Source: an uncultured Craurococcus sp.
GTDB taxonomy: Bacteria; Pseudomonadota; Alphaproteobacteria; Acetobacterales; Acetobacteraceae
Reading direction: 5' to 3'
Assembly: GCA_902805545.1 (NCBI GenBank)
Contig: CADCTD010000045.1
Span: 1-64,000 of the forward strand
Length of the DNA: 64,000 nucleotides
Shown one piece after another: positions 11,305-21,220 of this stretch. How positions within the stretch are numbered: the first letter of the stretch is position 1; each line of letters starts with the position of its first letter. The notes beneath the pieces are model-generated. The model did not search any database and had not been told where the DNA came from. It saw only the letters and a list, made by a program, of their open reading frames with translations. Made by a program: the position numbers and the translations under genes.

Positions 11305-14300
11305 GCCCGCACCGCCGGGGCATGGGCCGCCTCGGCCCGGCGGATGTGCCGCGGCTTGCCGAAGAGGTCGATCATCGCCGGGAAGACCACGAGGATGAAG
11401 AACGGCACCAGCCCGATCCCGCCGACGACGACGAGGGCCAGCGGCTTCTGCACATCCGCCCCGATGCCGGTGGCCAGCGCCATCGGCAGCAGGCCGGTGA
11501 AGCTGGCAAAGCAGGTCATGAAGACGGGCCGCATCCGGTCCCGCCCGGCCTGGTCGAGGGCCGGGCGCCAGGGCGTGCCCTCCAGCCTCAGGTGGTTGAA
11601 ATGGGAGAGCATGATAATGCCTTCCATCACGGTGATGCCGAACAGCGCGAGAAAGCCGATGGCTGCAGGCACGCTGAAGTTGAGCCCCGCCACGGCCAGC
11701 GCCGCGATGCCCCCGGTGATCGACATCGGAACGATACCGAAGACCAGCAGCGTCTCGCGCAGCGAATTGAACTGCACGTACAACAGAACGAGGATCAAGG
11801 CGAGCGCCGCGGGCACCACCACCAGCAGCCGCCCGATCGCCTCCTGCAGGTTGCGGAACTCGCCGACCCAGTCGAGCCGGTAGCCGGGCGGCAGCTCAAC
11901 CCGGGCCGCCACCAGCGCCTGCGCCTCGGCGACGGTGCTCGCCGGGTCCCGCCCGCGCACGCTGAAGCGGATCGGCACGTAGCGCGAGGCATCCTCCCGG
12001 TAGATGTAGGAGACGCCCGAGACCAGCTTGATCTCGGCCACGTCGGAGAGCGTCGCCCCGCGCGGCCCGCCGACCGGGATGCGCCCGATCGCCTCCAGGC
12101 TGTCGCGGTAGGGCGCATCCAGCCGCACGATGATCGGGAAGTTGCGGTCGCCGCCCGGCTCGTAGAGCCTGCCTGCCTCCCGCCCGCCGATCGCCGCCTG
12201 CACCACCTCGTTCACGTCGTCGACCGCAAGCCCGTAGCGCGCCGCCCGCGCCCGGTCGATCTGCACCGCGACGGTCGGCTGGCCGAGCGAGCGGAAGACG
12301 GCCAGGTCGGCCACGCCCTCGACGCCGGCCATCACCTGGCGGATCTCCTCCGCCTTGCGGGCGATGATGTCGAGCTCCGGCCCGTAGACCTTGACGGCAT
12401 TGGCGCCCTTCACGCCGGAGGCCGCCTCCTGGACGTTGTCGCTGATCGCCTGGGAATAGCTGAACTCGACGCCGACGAACCGGCCCGACAGCCGCTCCTG
12501 CATGGCCCGCACCAGCCCGTCGCGGTTCGGCGCCGTGGTCCATTGCTGCGGCGGCTTCAGGGGCAGGAAGAACTCGGCATTGAAGAAGCCGGCGCTGTCC
12601 GTCCCGTCATCCGGCCGCCCCTGCTGCGAGGTGGCGGTGATCACCTCGGGGAACTCCATCAGCTCCCGCCGGATGCGGTTCACCGTGTCGTTGCCTTCCT
12701 CGAGGCTGATCGTCCCCGGCATGGAGGCGCGGACCCAGAGGTTGCCCTCCTCCAGTGTCGGCAGGAACTCGGCGCCGAGCTGCGACATCAGCAGGAGCGA
12801 GCCGGCGAAGAGCGCGGCCGCCAGCATCAGGCAGACGGCGCGGGCCCGCATCGCCGCCGCATAGAGCCGGCTGTGGCCCCAGCGGAGCGCCCGGACCAGC
12901 AGCGTGTCACGCTCCTTGCTGTCCTCGCGCAGCAGGGCTACGGCCAGCGCCGGGGTGATGGTGAAGGTCGCCAGCAGCGCGCCGATGATCGCATAGGCAT
13001 AGGTCTTCGACATCGGGCCGAAGATGCGGCCCTCGATGCCGCCCAGGGTGAAGAGCGGGATGAAGGCGGCGATGATGATCAGCGCCGAGAAGAAGATCGC
13101 CTTGTCCACCTCGCCCGCCGCCCGCAGCACGGTCAGCGAGAGGCCGGACAGTTCCTTCGAGCCCGCGGGAGCGATGTAGCGGTGCGCCGGGTTCCGGCTG
13201 AGCCCCAGATGCCGGTAGATGTTCTCGACCATGATGACGGTCGCATCCACCAGCAGGCCGAAATCGAGCGCGCCGAGGCTGAGCAGGTTGGCGCTCTCGC
13301 CGCGCGCCATCATGAGCAGGATGGCGAAGAGGAAGGCGAAGGGCACGGTTGCCGCCACCACCAGCGCGCCGCGGAAGTCGCCGAGGAAGAGCCATTGGAT
13401 GAGGAGGATGAGGGCGACGCCCTCGATGATGTTGTGGACGACCGTGCGGGTGGTGATCTTCACCAGGTCCTCGCGGTCGTAGAGCGGCACGATCTTCACC
13501 CCCGGCGGCAGCACGCCCCCGGCATTGATCCGCGCCACCTCCTGCTGCACGCCGCGGATGGTCGGCAGGGTCTGCTCGCCGCGGCGCATCAGCACGGTGG
13601 CCAGCACCACGTCGTCATTGTTCTCCTGGCCGGCGATGCCGAGGCGCGGCAGGTTGCCGATCTCGACCGTCGCCAGGTCGCCGAGCAGCACCGGCACGCC
13701 GCCCTCGGCCGAGACGACGACGTTGCGGATGTCGTCCAGCCCGCGGATCAACCCGATTCCCTGCACGACCGCCGCCTGCGGCCCGATGCGGATGGTCCCG
13801 GCGCCCACCGTCGCATTGCCCGCCCGCACCGCCTGGATCACCTGCGGCAGGGTCAGGCCGAGCGCCGCGATCCGCCGGAGGTCGACGACCACGTTGTAGC
13901 TCTTGGTCAGCCCCCCGAAGGAGGTGACGTCGACCACGCCGGGCACGCGCTTGAACCGCCGGTCGAGCACCCATTCCTGCAGCGTCTTCAGGTCGGCCAG
14001 CGAATAGCCGGGCGGGCCCACCAGCCGGTAGCGCATGATCTCGCCGATCGGCGAGAGCGGGCTGATCTGCGGCTGCACGCCCTCCGGCAGTCCGTTGAGC
14101 TGGCCGAGGCGGTTCAGCACCTGCTGCAGCGCCTGGTCGTAGGTGTAGTTGAAGTTGAACTGCACCCGCACGTCGGAGAGGCCGAAGAGGCTGGTCGAGC
14201 GGACCGAGGTGAGGTTCGGCAGCCCCGCCATCGCCACCTCGACGGGGATGGAGACGTAGCGCTCGATCTCCTCCGCGCTCTGGCCCGGATTCTGGGTGAT

Positions 14301-14444
14301 GATCACCACCTGGGGCGGCACCGGGTCCGGATAGGCCTCGATGTTCAGCCTGGTGAAGGCGATCAGCCCGACGATGATGAAGGCGAAGAACAGGAGAATG
14401 ACCAGCGGCCGGCGCTGGAGCGAGAAGGCGACGATCTGGCGCAT
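11301..14444 (-). CDS. Heavy-metal efflux type RND pump (CzcA/CusA family)
   Basis: Proton-driven inner-membrane pump, 1047 residues with the RND pattern: TM1, a large periplasmic loop, TM2-6, TM7, a second loop and TM8-12. The TM4 signature used to class HME pumps reads DFGLLVDATVIMVEN, close to the DFGxxxDGAVVxVEN of divalent-cation (CzcA-like) pumps and unlike Cu/Ag pumps, but with Ala-Thr where Gly-Ala is usual. It lies in a complete operon with a membrane-fusion gene upstream and a TolC gene downstream. Metal substrate (Co, Zn, Cd or other) is inference; no metal-responsive regulator is adjacent. Confidence 0.9.
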   Translation of the reverse strand: MRQIVAFSLQRRPLVILLFFAFIIVGLIAFTRLNIEAYPDPVPPQVVIITQNPGQSAEEIERYVSIPVEVAMAGLPNLTSVRSTSLFGLSDVRVQFNFNYTYDQALQQVLNRLGQLNGLPEGVQPQISPLSPIGEIMRYRLVGPPGYSLADLKTLQEWVLDRRFKRVPGVVDVTSFGGLTKSYNVVVDLRRIAALGLTLPQVIQAVRAGNATVGAGTIRIGPQAAVVQGIGLIRGLDDIRNVVVSAEGGVPVLLGDLATVEIGNLPRLGIAGQENNDDVVLATVLMRRGEQTLPTIRGVQQEVARINAGGVLPPGVKIVPLYDREDLVKITTRTVVHNIIEGVALILLIQWLFLGDFRGALVVAATVPFAFLFAILLMMARGESANLLSLGALDFGLLVDATVIMVENIYRHLGLSRNPAHRYIAPAGSKELSGLSLTVLRAAGEVDKAIFFSALIIIAAFIPLFTLGGIEGRIFGPMSKTYAYAIIGALLATFTITPALAVALLREDSKERDTLLVRALRWGHSRLYAAAMRARAVCLMLAAALFAGSLLLMSQLGAEFLPTLEEGNLWVRASMPGTISLEEGNDTVNRIRRELMEFPEVITATSQQGRPDDGTDSAGFFNAEFFLPLKPPQQWTTAPNRDGLVRAMQERLSGRFVGVEFSYSQAISDNVQEAASGVKGANAVKVYGPELDIIARKAEEIRQVMAGVEGVADLAVFRSLGQPTVAVQIDRARAARYGLAVDDVNEVVQAAIGGREAGRLYEPGGDRNFPIIVRLDAPYRDSLEAIGRIPVGGPRGATLSDVAEIKLVSGVSYIYREDASRYVPIRFSVRGRDPASTVAEAQALVAARVELPPGYRLDWVGEFRNLQEAIGRLLVVVPAALALILVLLYVQFNSLRETLLVFGIVPMSITGGIAALAVAGLNFSVPAAIGFLALFGITVMEGIIMLSHFNHLRLEGTPWRPALDQAGRDRMRPVFMTCFASFTGLLPMALATGIGADVQKPLALVVVGGIGLVPFFILVVFPAMIDLFGKPRHIRRAEAAHAPAVRA

Positions 14445-14530
14445 GCTGGTCTTTCTGACATCGCCGGGGCAGCCGGCGTCTCACTCTGCCCCGGTTGGCC
14501 TGCTGACGGCCATTCTTTTGCCGGAACGCT

Positions 14531-15925
14531 TCAGTCGATGCGCGCTGCGCGGTCGATGAAGAGGGCGCCGCCGGTGACCACGCGGTCGCCCGCCTTCAGC
14601 CCGTCGGTCACCTCCACCATGTCGCCGGCGCGGATGCCGGGGATGATGCGGCGGAGGATGAAGCGGTTGTCGTCGAGGGCGAGCCAGACGCTCGCCTCGG
14701 CGCCGCGATAGATGATGGCGTTGACCGGCACGCCGACATTCTGCTCGCCCTCGCCGACCGAGATGCGGAAGGTGGCGAACATCTCGGGCTTCAGCAGGTG
14801 GTCCGGGTCCTGCACCTCGGCGCGGACGGTGAGGCGCCGCGTCGTCGGGTCGAGCCCGGCGCCCATGGTGGCGATGCGCGCCTCGAAGCGATGGCCCGGC
14901 AGCGCGCCGACGCCGACATCGACCGGCTGGCCGTGCCTGATCATCGGCGCATCCATCTCGCGCACCGCGGCGACGAGCCACATGGTCGAGAGGTCGGCGA
15001 TGGTGAAGACCGGGTCGGAGGCGCCGGTCGAGAGCCACTGGCCGGCGCCGACCCGCCGCTGCACGACCGTGCCGCCGATCGGCGCCTTCACCGGCACCAC
15101 GGCATTGACCATGCGGGTCTGCTCGATCCGCGCGACCTCCTCCGCGGAGCGGCCGAGCACGCGGAGCTTGTCGCGCGAGGCGGCGAGCGTCGCCTCCGCG
15201 CTGCGCAGGTCGGACATGGCCGTCATGGCCGCGGTGCGGGCCTGCTCCACGTCGCGCTGCGACGCGGCGCGGGCGGAGAGGAGGTTGCCCTGCCGCGACT
15301 CCTCGCGCCGCGCCTGGTCGAGCATCGCCCGCGCCTTGCCCGCGCCGTCGACGGCCGAGAGCAGGTCGTTGGCGGCGCCGGCGAGGTCGGTGGTCTCGAT
15401 CTCGAGAAGGGTGTCGCCCGCCTTCACCTCGTCGCCCATGCGGACCAGCACGCGGACGACACGGCCGTTATAGGGCGAGAAGACGGGCGTAGAGCGGTCC
15501 TCGTTATAGGCGATGCGGCCCTCGGCGATCCGCTCGGCGCGGAAGGCGCGGGAGTGCATCTCGTCGATCCGCAGCGCCCGCATCTCGGTGTCGGAGAGGC
15601 GGAACTCGCCCTGGGTCAGCGGCTCGGTCTGGGTGGCGACGAGGGAGGTCGGGATGGCCCCGGCCGCCTTGCGGGACTGGTCGTAATAGTAGGAGCCACC
15701 CGCGGCCGCCGCGAGAAGGAGGCCGAGCGCCAGCCACAGCTTGCCGCGGCCGCGGCGCAGCGGCTCGGCGGGCTCCGGGGCCGGTTGCGGGGCCGGTTGC
15801 GGGGCAGCGGCGGCGCTGGCCTCGGGCAGCGGCTTCTGGATCGCGGCGGCCTGCAGGCTCAAGGCGTCCACCGTCGATGCGAAACCATCGGTCCCCTTCG
15901 GCGGCGGCAGGTGTGTGGCGTTCAT
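14531..15925 (-). CDS. Membrane-fusion (periplasmic adaptor) protein of the RND pump
   Basis: Adaptor linking the RND pump to the outer-membrane channel. The 464-residue protein has a Pro/Ala-rich cytoplasmic N-terminus with a PAPQ repeat, a single membrane anchor near residues 62-85, a lipoyl half-motif (GRVVRVLVRMGDEVKAGD), a coiled-coil hairpin rich in Ala/Arg/Glu, the second lipoyl half (VKAPIGGTVVQRRVGAGQ) and beta-barrel domains. No His/Met-rich metal-binding segment was seen, unlike several CusB or CzcB proteins. First gene of the operon; about 257 bp separate it from the divergent hydrolase gene. Confidence 0.9.
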   Translation of the reverse strand: MNATHLPPPKGTDGFASTVDALSLQAAAIQKPLPEASAAAAPQPAPQPAPEPAEPLRRGRGKLWLALGLLLAAAAGGSYYYDQSRKAAGAIPTSLVATQTEPLTQGEFRLSDTEMRALRIDEMHSRAFRAERIAEGRIAYNEDRSTPVFSPYNGRVVRVLVRMGDEVKAGDTLLEIETTDLAGAANDLLSAVDGAGKARAMLDQARREESRQGNLLSARAASQRDVEQARTAAMTAMSDLRSAEATLAASRDKLRVLGRSAEEVARIEQTRMVNAVVPVKAPIGGTVVQRRVGAGQWLSTGASDPVFTIADLSTMWLVAAVREMDAPMIRHGQPVDVGVGALPGHRFEARIATMGAGLDPTTRRLTVRAEVQDPDHLLKPEMFATFRISVGEGEQNVGVPVNAIIYRGAEASVWLALDDNRFILRRIIPGIRAGDMVEVTDGLKAGDRVVTGGALFIDRAARID

Positions 15926-16182
15926 GGCGTTCCCGGCCCCCGCGAAGCGTCGTTAACCGTTATTTCCCGGCGTGCCACCGGCAGCGCCCCGGCCGGGTTG
16001 GTCCGGCTTCGTCATGATGCAGCATGCACGGGCTGGCCTTACAGCGACATGGGTCGAAACCTGAAACTTATGCCATCTCTTAACCGGATTATCGGACAGA
16101 ATCTCATTTAATACACGTCGTGCGGCAATCCACCCTGCCTGGGATAGGATGACGGCGTCACCCGCCCTGAAGGAGCGCACCC

Positions 16183-17379
16183 TTGGCTCTCGCGATCGCT
16201 CAGTTCCTCGCCGATCTGGACCGGCTGCGGCAGATCGGCACCTACCGCACCGGCGTGCACCGCCCGACCTTCGGGCCCGAGGATATGGAGAGCCGGCATT
16301 GGCTCGCATCCGCCATGGAGGCGGCCGGGCTCGAGGCGCGGATCGACGGCATCGGCAACGTCTTCGGCCGCCACCGGGGGCCCGGGCCGCACCTGCTGGC
16401 GGGCAGCCATATCGAGACGCAGAACCAGGCCGGCTGGCTGGATGGCGTGCTGGGCGTGGTCGCGGCGCTGGCCCTCGCCCGGGCCGGGCTGCCGGTCGAT
16501 GTCTGCGCCTATGCGGATGAGGAGGGGCACTGGGGCGACTTCCTCGGCAGCCGCAGCCTGATCGGCGCGGTGGAGGAGGCGGAGCTCGACGCCGCGCGCA
16601 ACCGCCATGATGGCCGGCCGCTGCGTGAGGCGCTGCGGGAGGCAGGGCTCGCCGGACGCGATCGGCTGCGCCTGGAGCCCGGGCGGTACAAAGGGGCCTT
16701 CGAGCTGCATATCGAACAGGGAACGCAGCTCGAGCGCGCCGGGATGCGTATCGGCGTGGTGACCGGCATCGTCGGCATCCGGTCCTGGCGGATCACCGTC
16801 ACCGGCCAGCAGGACCACACCGGCGGCACCACCATGGCGGAGCGGCGGGATGCCGGGCTGACGGCGGTGCGGCTGCTGGCGGCGCTCGACCAGGCGATGC
16901 CGATGGCCGCCGGCGGGCGCAGCGTCTGGACCACCGGGCGCATCCTGCTCGAGCCGAACGCACCGATGATCATTCCCGGACAGGCGGAGATCACCTTCTC
17001 CTTCCGCGACCTCTCGCCCGAGGTCATGGACCGGATGGAGGACTGCCTCCGGCGCGTCGTGCAGGAGAGCAACCGGCGGGAGCGCTGCCCCGCGCTGCTG
17101 GAGCCGATCGGCCACACCGCCCCCTCCCCCTGCGACCCGGCGATGCGGGCGGCGCTGCGCGAGGCGGCGGAAGGCCTGTGCCCCGGCGCCTGGACGGAGA
17201 TGCCGAGCGGGGCCATCCATGACAGCCAGATCCTCGCCCGCGTCATGCCGGTGGCGATGCTCTTCGTCCCCTCCATCGGCGGCATCAGCCATCACTGGGC
17301 GGAGGATACGAAGCGGGAGGACCTGGCGCTCGGGATGGAGGTGCTGTTCGAGGGGGCGCGAAGGGTCCTGGCGGGCTGA
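16183..17379 (+). CDS. M20-family amidase (hydantoinase/carbamoylase type)
   Basis: A di-metal amidohydrolase of the N-carbamoyl-L-amino-acid hydrolase/allantoate amidohydrolase group, 398 residues. Metal ligands can be placed: His-76 in AGSHIET, Asp-87 in WLDG, the ADEEG pair at 113-114, the His of ELHIEQG, and a C-terminal His in ISHHWAED where GISHSPxE is common. The dimerisation lid domain follows ELHIEQG. Start is TTG, chosen because AAGGAG lies 7 nt before it and no in-frame ATG gives a proper N-terminus. The substrate (a carbamoyl amino acid, allantoate or an ureido compound) is not resolvable; no hydantoinase gene is next to it. Confidence 0.88.
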   Translation: MALAIAQFLADLDRLRQIGTYRTGVHRPTFGPEDMESRHWLASAMEAAGLEARIDGIGNVFGRHRGPGPHLLAGSHIETQNQAGWLDGVLGVVAALALARAGLPVDVCAYADEEGHWGDFLGSRSLIGAVEEAELDAARNRHDGRPLREALREAGLAGRDRLRLEPGRYKGAFELHIEQGTQLERAGMRIGVVTGIVGIRSWRITVTGQQDHTGGTTMAERRDAGLTAVRLLAALDQAMPMAAGGRSVWTTGRILLEPNAPMIIPGQAEITFSFRDLSPEVMDRMEDCLRRVVQESNRRERCPALLEPIGHTAPSPCDPAMRAALREAAEGLCPGAWTEMPSGAIHDSQILARVMPVAMLFVPSIGGISHHWAEDTKREDLALGMEVLFEGARRVLAG

Positions 17380-17433
17380 CCCGCCGCCGCAGCCGGGTCG
17401 GGCGGGCGCCGCCTGCCCTGCCCCGGCCCCGCC

Positions 17434-18603
17434 CTAACGCCCGAGGAAGGCCCTGATCCGGTCCCCGACCGGCGCCATCCCGACGACGCCGTTCAGATGG
17501 CCGAGCGCCCCGGCCAGTTCCGCCGTCTCCACCTGCTTCCCCGCCCCGCGCAGCGTCTCGACGAACTCCCGGACGCCATCCACGAGGAAGACCCGATCCG
17601 TCGGCGCCGAGACCACCATCCAGCGTGCCGGCCCGCCCGAAAGCGCCGCGGCGAAGCCTGGGTACTCGTTCAGGAAGAGCTGGTTCGCGCGCACCATGTA
17701 GAGGAACGAGTTCGCATCCGAGGTGCGCGCCCGCGCCGCCGCGGCATCGTCGAGCCAGCGCTCGATGGCGAAGCGGTCGCCGATCCGCCGAGCCGGGTCC
17801 TGGCCCTCCGGCACCTGCCGGTCATACTGCCTGGCCCAGGGCCGGTCCCGCGCATGCAGCGTGACGATCTTCCAAGCCTCGGCCAGACCGCGCAGCGGCG
17901 CCTCCCGCCCCTGGCCATAGTAATTGCCCTCGGCCCAGTTCGGGTCGAGCCGGATCGGCGCCTCCCAGATGTCGAGCCAGCCCTGCATCCAGGCGTCGAT
18001 GTCCGCGGAGATCACCGGCATCACCCGCTCGATGAAGCCGGGATAGGCGGCCGCCCATTCGATGCTCTGCAGCCCGCCGTTGGAAGGCCCGGCGACGAGC
18101 GCCAGCCGCTTCACCCCGAGGCTGTCCAGCAACCGCTTCTGCGTCTCGACGAAGTCCCGCATCGAGACCACGGGGAAGGTCATGGCATAGGGCCGCCCGG
18201 TATCCGGGTTGAGGCTCGCCGGCCCCGTCGTCACGGTGTTCGAATCCGGCACGTTGACGTTGACCAGCGTATCCGCCGAGACGACGAAGTAGCGGTCCGT
18301 GTCGATCGGCTTGCCCGGCCCGATGATCGCATCCCAATACCCGGCCGGCCCGGCCGCCGAGAGCCGCCCGAAGGCATGGCTGTTGCCGCTGAAGAAATGG
18401 CAGATGAGGATGGCATTCGTCCCCTCCGCATTCAGCCGCCCCATGGTCTGGTAGCCGATGCGGAGGTTGGCGATGGTGGCGCCGCCGCGGGTCTGGTAGG
18501 CGCCGCCCTCGAAGACGCGCTTCTCCACCACATCCTGCGCCATCGCCGGCCCCGTCCACAGCCCGAACGCCAGAGCCAGCGCCGGCAAAGCACGCCGCAT
18601 CAT
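17434..18603 (-). CDS. Exported alpha/beta hydrolase of the MetX (homoserine acetyltransferase) fold
   Basis: The 389-residue product begins with a clear signal peptide (MMRRALPALALAFGLWTG, cleavage after AMA), which true MetX enzymes lack. The rest follows the MetX layout: YQTMGRLN, NAILICHFFSGNSHA, PVVSMRDFV, the nucleophile elbow GPSNGGLQ (Ser-174), a late Asp in APTDRVF and His in ALGHLNG. The usual GGSMGGMQ elbow is changed to GPSNGG. It probably acts in the periplasm as a hydrolase or acyltransferase on an unknown ester, not in methionine synthesis. GGGGGGA lies 7 nt before the paired ATGs. Monocistronic; divergent from hppA. Confidence 0.82.
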   Translation of the reverse strand: MMRRALPALALAFGLWTGPAMAQDVVEKRVFEGGAYQTRGGATIANLRIGYQTMGRLNAEGTNAILICHFFSGNSHAFGRLSAAGPAGYWDAIIGPGKPIDTDRYFVVSADTLVNVNVPDSNTVTTGPASLNPDTGRPYAMTFPVVSMRDFVETQKRLLDSLGVKRLALVAGPSNGGLQSIEWAAAYPGFIERVMPVISADIDAWMQGWLDIWEAPIRLDPNWAEGNYYGQGREAPLRGLAEAWKIVTLHARDRPWARQYDRQVPEGQDPARRIGDRFAIERWLDDAAAARARTSDANSFLYMVRANQLFLNEYPGFAAALSGGPARWMVVSAPTDRVFLVDGVREFVETLRGAGKQVETAELAGALGHLNGVVGMAPVGDRIRAFLGR

Positions 18604-18792
18604 TCCCGTTTCCCCCCGGAGGATCACCACCCCATCGTGACGGCGCCGGCCCCGCCCGGCAAGCCTCGCAACCCCTGATATGGCAGCGGAATGCACCAGG
18701 GACACCGTTGCGCCGCTACCGCTGGCCGCCTAGCCTCCCCGCACCAGCGCCCCTCGAAGGGCGCGGCGAACCACAGGGGGGCTACCGTCTTG

Positions 18793-20910
18793 ATGACAGT
18801 GTCGTTGCTGCTCGTGATCCTGCTGGGGGCGCTGTCCCTTGCCTATGGCGTGGTGACCGCCCGGCAGGTGATGGCGCTCGATGCGGGCAACACCCGCATG
18901 CAGGAGATTGCCCGGGCGATCCAGGAGGGCGCGCAGGCCTATCTGAAGCGCCAGTACATGACCATCGGCCTCGTCGGCATCGTGCTCTTCGTGATGATCG
19001 TGCTCTGGCTCGGCATCGGCGTCGCGATCGGCTTCCTGGTCGGCGCGGTGCTCTCGGGCCTCGCGGGCTTCATCGGCATGAACGTCTCGGTGCGCGCCAA
19101 TGTCCGCACCGCCCAGGCCTCCAGCACCTCCCTCGCCGCCGGGCTGGACGTGGCCTTCAAGTCGGGCGCCATCACCGGCATGCTGGTCGCCGGCCTCGCC
19201 CTGCTGGGCGTCGCGGTCTATTTCTTCATCCTGGTGATCCTCGGCGGCCATGCCCCGAACAGCCGCCCCGTCATCGACGCGCTGGTGGCGCTGGGCTTCG
19301 GCGCCTCGCTGATCTCCATCTTCGCCCGCCTCGGCGGCGGCATCTTCACCAAAGGCGCCGATGTCGGCGGCGACATGGTCGGCAAGGTCGAGGCCGGCAT
19401 CCCCGAGGACGATCCCCGCAACCCCGCCACCATCGCCGACAACGTGGGCGACAACGTGGGCGACTGCGCCGGCATGGCGGCCGACCTCTTCGAGACCTAC
19501 GCCGTGACCATGGTGGCGACCATGGTGCTCGCCGCCATCGCCTTCCCCGCCGACCTGCTGGCGCTCGGCATGCTCTACCCGCTGGCGATCGGCGCCGTCT
19601 GCGTCGTCACCTCCATCGCCGGCACCTATTTCGTGAAGCTGCCGGCCAACAACTCCATCATGGGGGCGATGTACCGCGGCTTCATCGTCACCGGCATCCT
19701 CTCGCTGATCGTGCTGCTGCCGCTGAGCTACCTCGTCTTCGGCACCGGCACGGTAAGCGCGGCGGGGGCCAATTTCACCGCCTTCTCGCTCTTCCTCTGC
19801 GGCGTCGTCGGCCTCGCCGTCACCGGCCTCATCATCGTGGTGACGGAGTACTACACCGGCACCGACTACCGCCCGGTGAAGGCCATCGCCGAGAGCTCGG
19901 TGACGGGGCACGGCACCAATGTCATCCGCGGCCTCGCCGTCAGCATGGAGAGCACGGCGATCCCGGCGCTCATCATCATCGCCGGCGTGCTGTTCAGCTA
20001 CAACCTGGCGGGCCTCTACGGCATCGCCATCGCGGTGACGACGATGCTGGCGCTGGCCGGCATGGTGGTCGCGCTCGATGCCTTCGGCCCGGTGACGGAC
20101 AATGCCGGCGGCATCGCCGAGATGGCCGGCCTGCCGAAGGAGATCCGCGTCACGACGGATGCGCTGGATGCCGTCGGCAACACCACCAAGGCGGTGACCA
20201 AGGGCTATGCGATCGGCTCGGCGGGCCTCGGCGCGCTGGTGCTCTTCGCCGCCTATACGCAGGACCTCGCCTATTTCTCGGCGAATGCGGCGACCTTCCC
20301 CTATTTCGCCGGGATCGGCGCGCTCACCTTCAGCCTGACCAGCCCCTATGTGGTGATGGGCCTGCTCTTCGGCGGCGCGCTGCCCTTCCTCTTCGGCGGC
20401 ATGGCGATGACGGCCGTCGGCCGCGCCGCCATGGCGGTGGTGGAGGAGGTGCGGAAGCAGTTCCGCGAGAAGCCCGGCATCATGGAGGGCACCGACCGGC
20501 CCGATTACGGCCGCGCCGTCGACATCCTGACCAAGGCGGCGATCAAGGAGATGATCATCCCCTCGCTGCTGCCGGTGCTCTCGCCGCTGGTCTGCTACTT
20601 CGGCATCAGCGCCATCGCCGGCAAGGCGGCGGGCTTCGAGGCGCTGGGAGCGATGCTGCTCGGCGTCATCGTCACCGGCTTCTTCGTCGCCGTCTCGATG
20701 ACGACCGGCGGCGGCGCCTGGGACAATGCGAAGAAATACATCGAGGAAGGCCATCACGGCGGCAAGGGCTCGGATGCCCACAAGGCCGCGGTGACGGGCG
20801 ACACGGTCGGCGACCCCTACAAGGACACCGCGGGCCCGGCGGTCAACCCGATGATCAAGATCACCAACATCGTGGCGCTTCTGCTGCTGGCGATCCTCGC
20901 CCACAGCTGA
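18793..20910 (+). CDS. hppA: K+-independent H+-translocating pyrophosphatase
   Basis: Membrane pump that couples pyrophosphate hydrolysis to proton export, 705 residues with about 16 hydrophobic segments. Substrate-binding blocks [15 protein letters not shown] and [17 protein letters not shown] are intact. The type determinant reads [14 protein letters not shown] with Lys-466 and Thr-469, the K+-independent form (K+-dependent enzymes have Ala at the first position). The ATG is chosen at the start of TM1; the frame extends 34 codons upstream without a hydrophobic start. A strong hairpin follows the stop codon. Gene stands alone, as usual for the family. Confidence 0.96.
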   Translation: MTVSLLLVILLGALSLAYGVVTARQVMALDAGNTRMQEIARAIQEGAQAYLKRQYMTIGLVGIVLFVMIVLWLGIGVAIGFLVGAVLSGLAGFIGMNVSVRANVRTAQASSTSLAAGLDVAFKSGAITGMLVAGLALLGVAVYFFILVILGGHAPNSRPVIDALVALGFGASLISIFARLGGGIFTKGADVGGDMVGKVEAGIPEDDPRNPATIADNVGDNVGDCAGMAADLFETYAVTMVATMVLAAIAFPADLLALGMLYPLAIGAVCVVTSIAGTYFVKLPANNSIMGAMYRGFIVTGILSLIVLLPLSYLVFGTGTVSAAGANFTAFSLFLCGVVGLAVTGLIIVVTEYYTGTDYRPVKAIAESSVTGHGTNVIRGLAVSMESTAIPALIIIAGVLFSYNLAGLYGIAIAVTTMLALAGMVVALDAFGPVTDNAGGIAEMAGLPKEIRVTTDALDAVGNTTKAVTKGYAIGSAGLGALVLFAAYTQDLAYFSANAATFPYFAGIGALTFSLTSPYVVMGLLFGGALPFLFGGMAMTAVGRAAMAVVEEVRKQFREKPGIMEGTDRPDYGRAVDILTKAAIKEMIIPSLLPVLSPLVCYFGISAIAGKAAGFEALGAMLLGVIVTGFFVAVSMTTGGGAWDNAKKYIEEGHHGGKGSDAHKAAVTGDTVGDPYKDTAGPAVNPMIKITNIVALLLLAILAHS

Positions 20911-20918
20911 GACGGAAA

Positions 20919-20944
20919 GGGCCGGCGGATCACTCCGCCGGCCC
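20919..20944 (+). terminator. Hairpin after hppA
   Basis: Perfect 11-bp inverted repeat (GGGCCGGCGGA / TCCGCCGGCCC) with a 4-nt loop, beginning 9 nt after the hppA stop. It is followed by CTCATTCCT rather than a T-run. As it lies between convergent genes it may stop transcription from both sides. Confidence 0.7.
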
Positions 20945-20951
20945 CTCATTC

Positions 20952-20981
20952 CTGAACTACCGCCCTCTGAACTACCGCCCT
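20952..20981. repeat. 15-bp direct tandem duplication
   Basis: The unit CTGAACTACCGCCCT occurs twice head to tail, exactly adjacent. The second copy contains the stop codon and last codons of the minus-strand small gene that ends here; the first copy lies just beyond that stop. It looks like a recent slippage duplication in the convergent 3' region after hppA. Confidence 0.9.
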
Positions 20982-21190
20982 GCCCGGGCCAGCGTCAGGA
21001 TCGCCCGCTGCGGCTTGCCCGACGCTTCGGCGATCCGCCGATCCTGGGCCTCGATCTCGTCCCGCGCCGGGTCGTCGCCGTCGAGGCCGCCCAGCAGCTC
21101 TGTCGGCACCTTGCGGTTGGAGGCACGGCTGCCATCCGCATAGGCGACGTCGAAGAGCACGTATTTCCCGTCATCGCGGCGCTTGGCCAT
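20972..21190 (-). CDS. Small hypothetical protein
   Basis: A charged 72-residue protein of unknown function. The N-terminal half resembles a small beta-domain (AKRRDDGKYVLFDVAYADGS), and the C-terminus is helical and basic. GAGGAC stands 8 nt before the chosen ATG; an ATG two codons further upstream is too close to it. It belongs to a run of four very short minus-strand genes that ends in cspA, with neighbours 30-90 bp apart. No family was recognised. Confidence 0.65.
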   Translation of the reverse strand: MAKRRDDGKYVLFDVAYADGSRASNRKVPTELLGGLDGDDPARDEIEAQDRRIAEASGKPQRAILTLARAGR

Positions 21191-21220
21191 GATCATGTCC
21201 TCATGCCGCCGCAGCGGTGG

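Noticed and set aside
11322-14711. Plus-strand open frame of 1129 codons
   Set aside because: Shadow of the HME-type RND gene, with the same Arg/Asp/His-rich composition.
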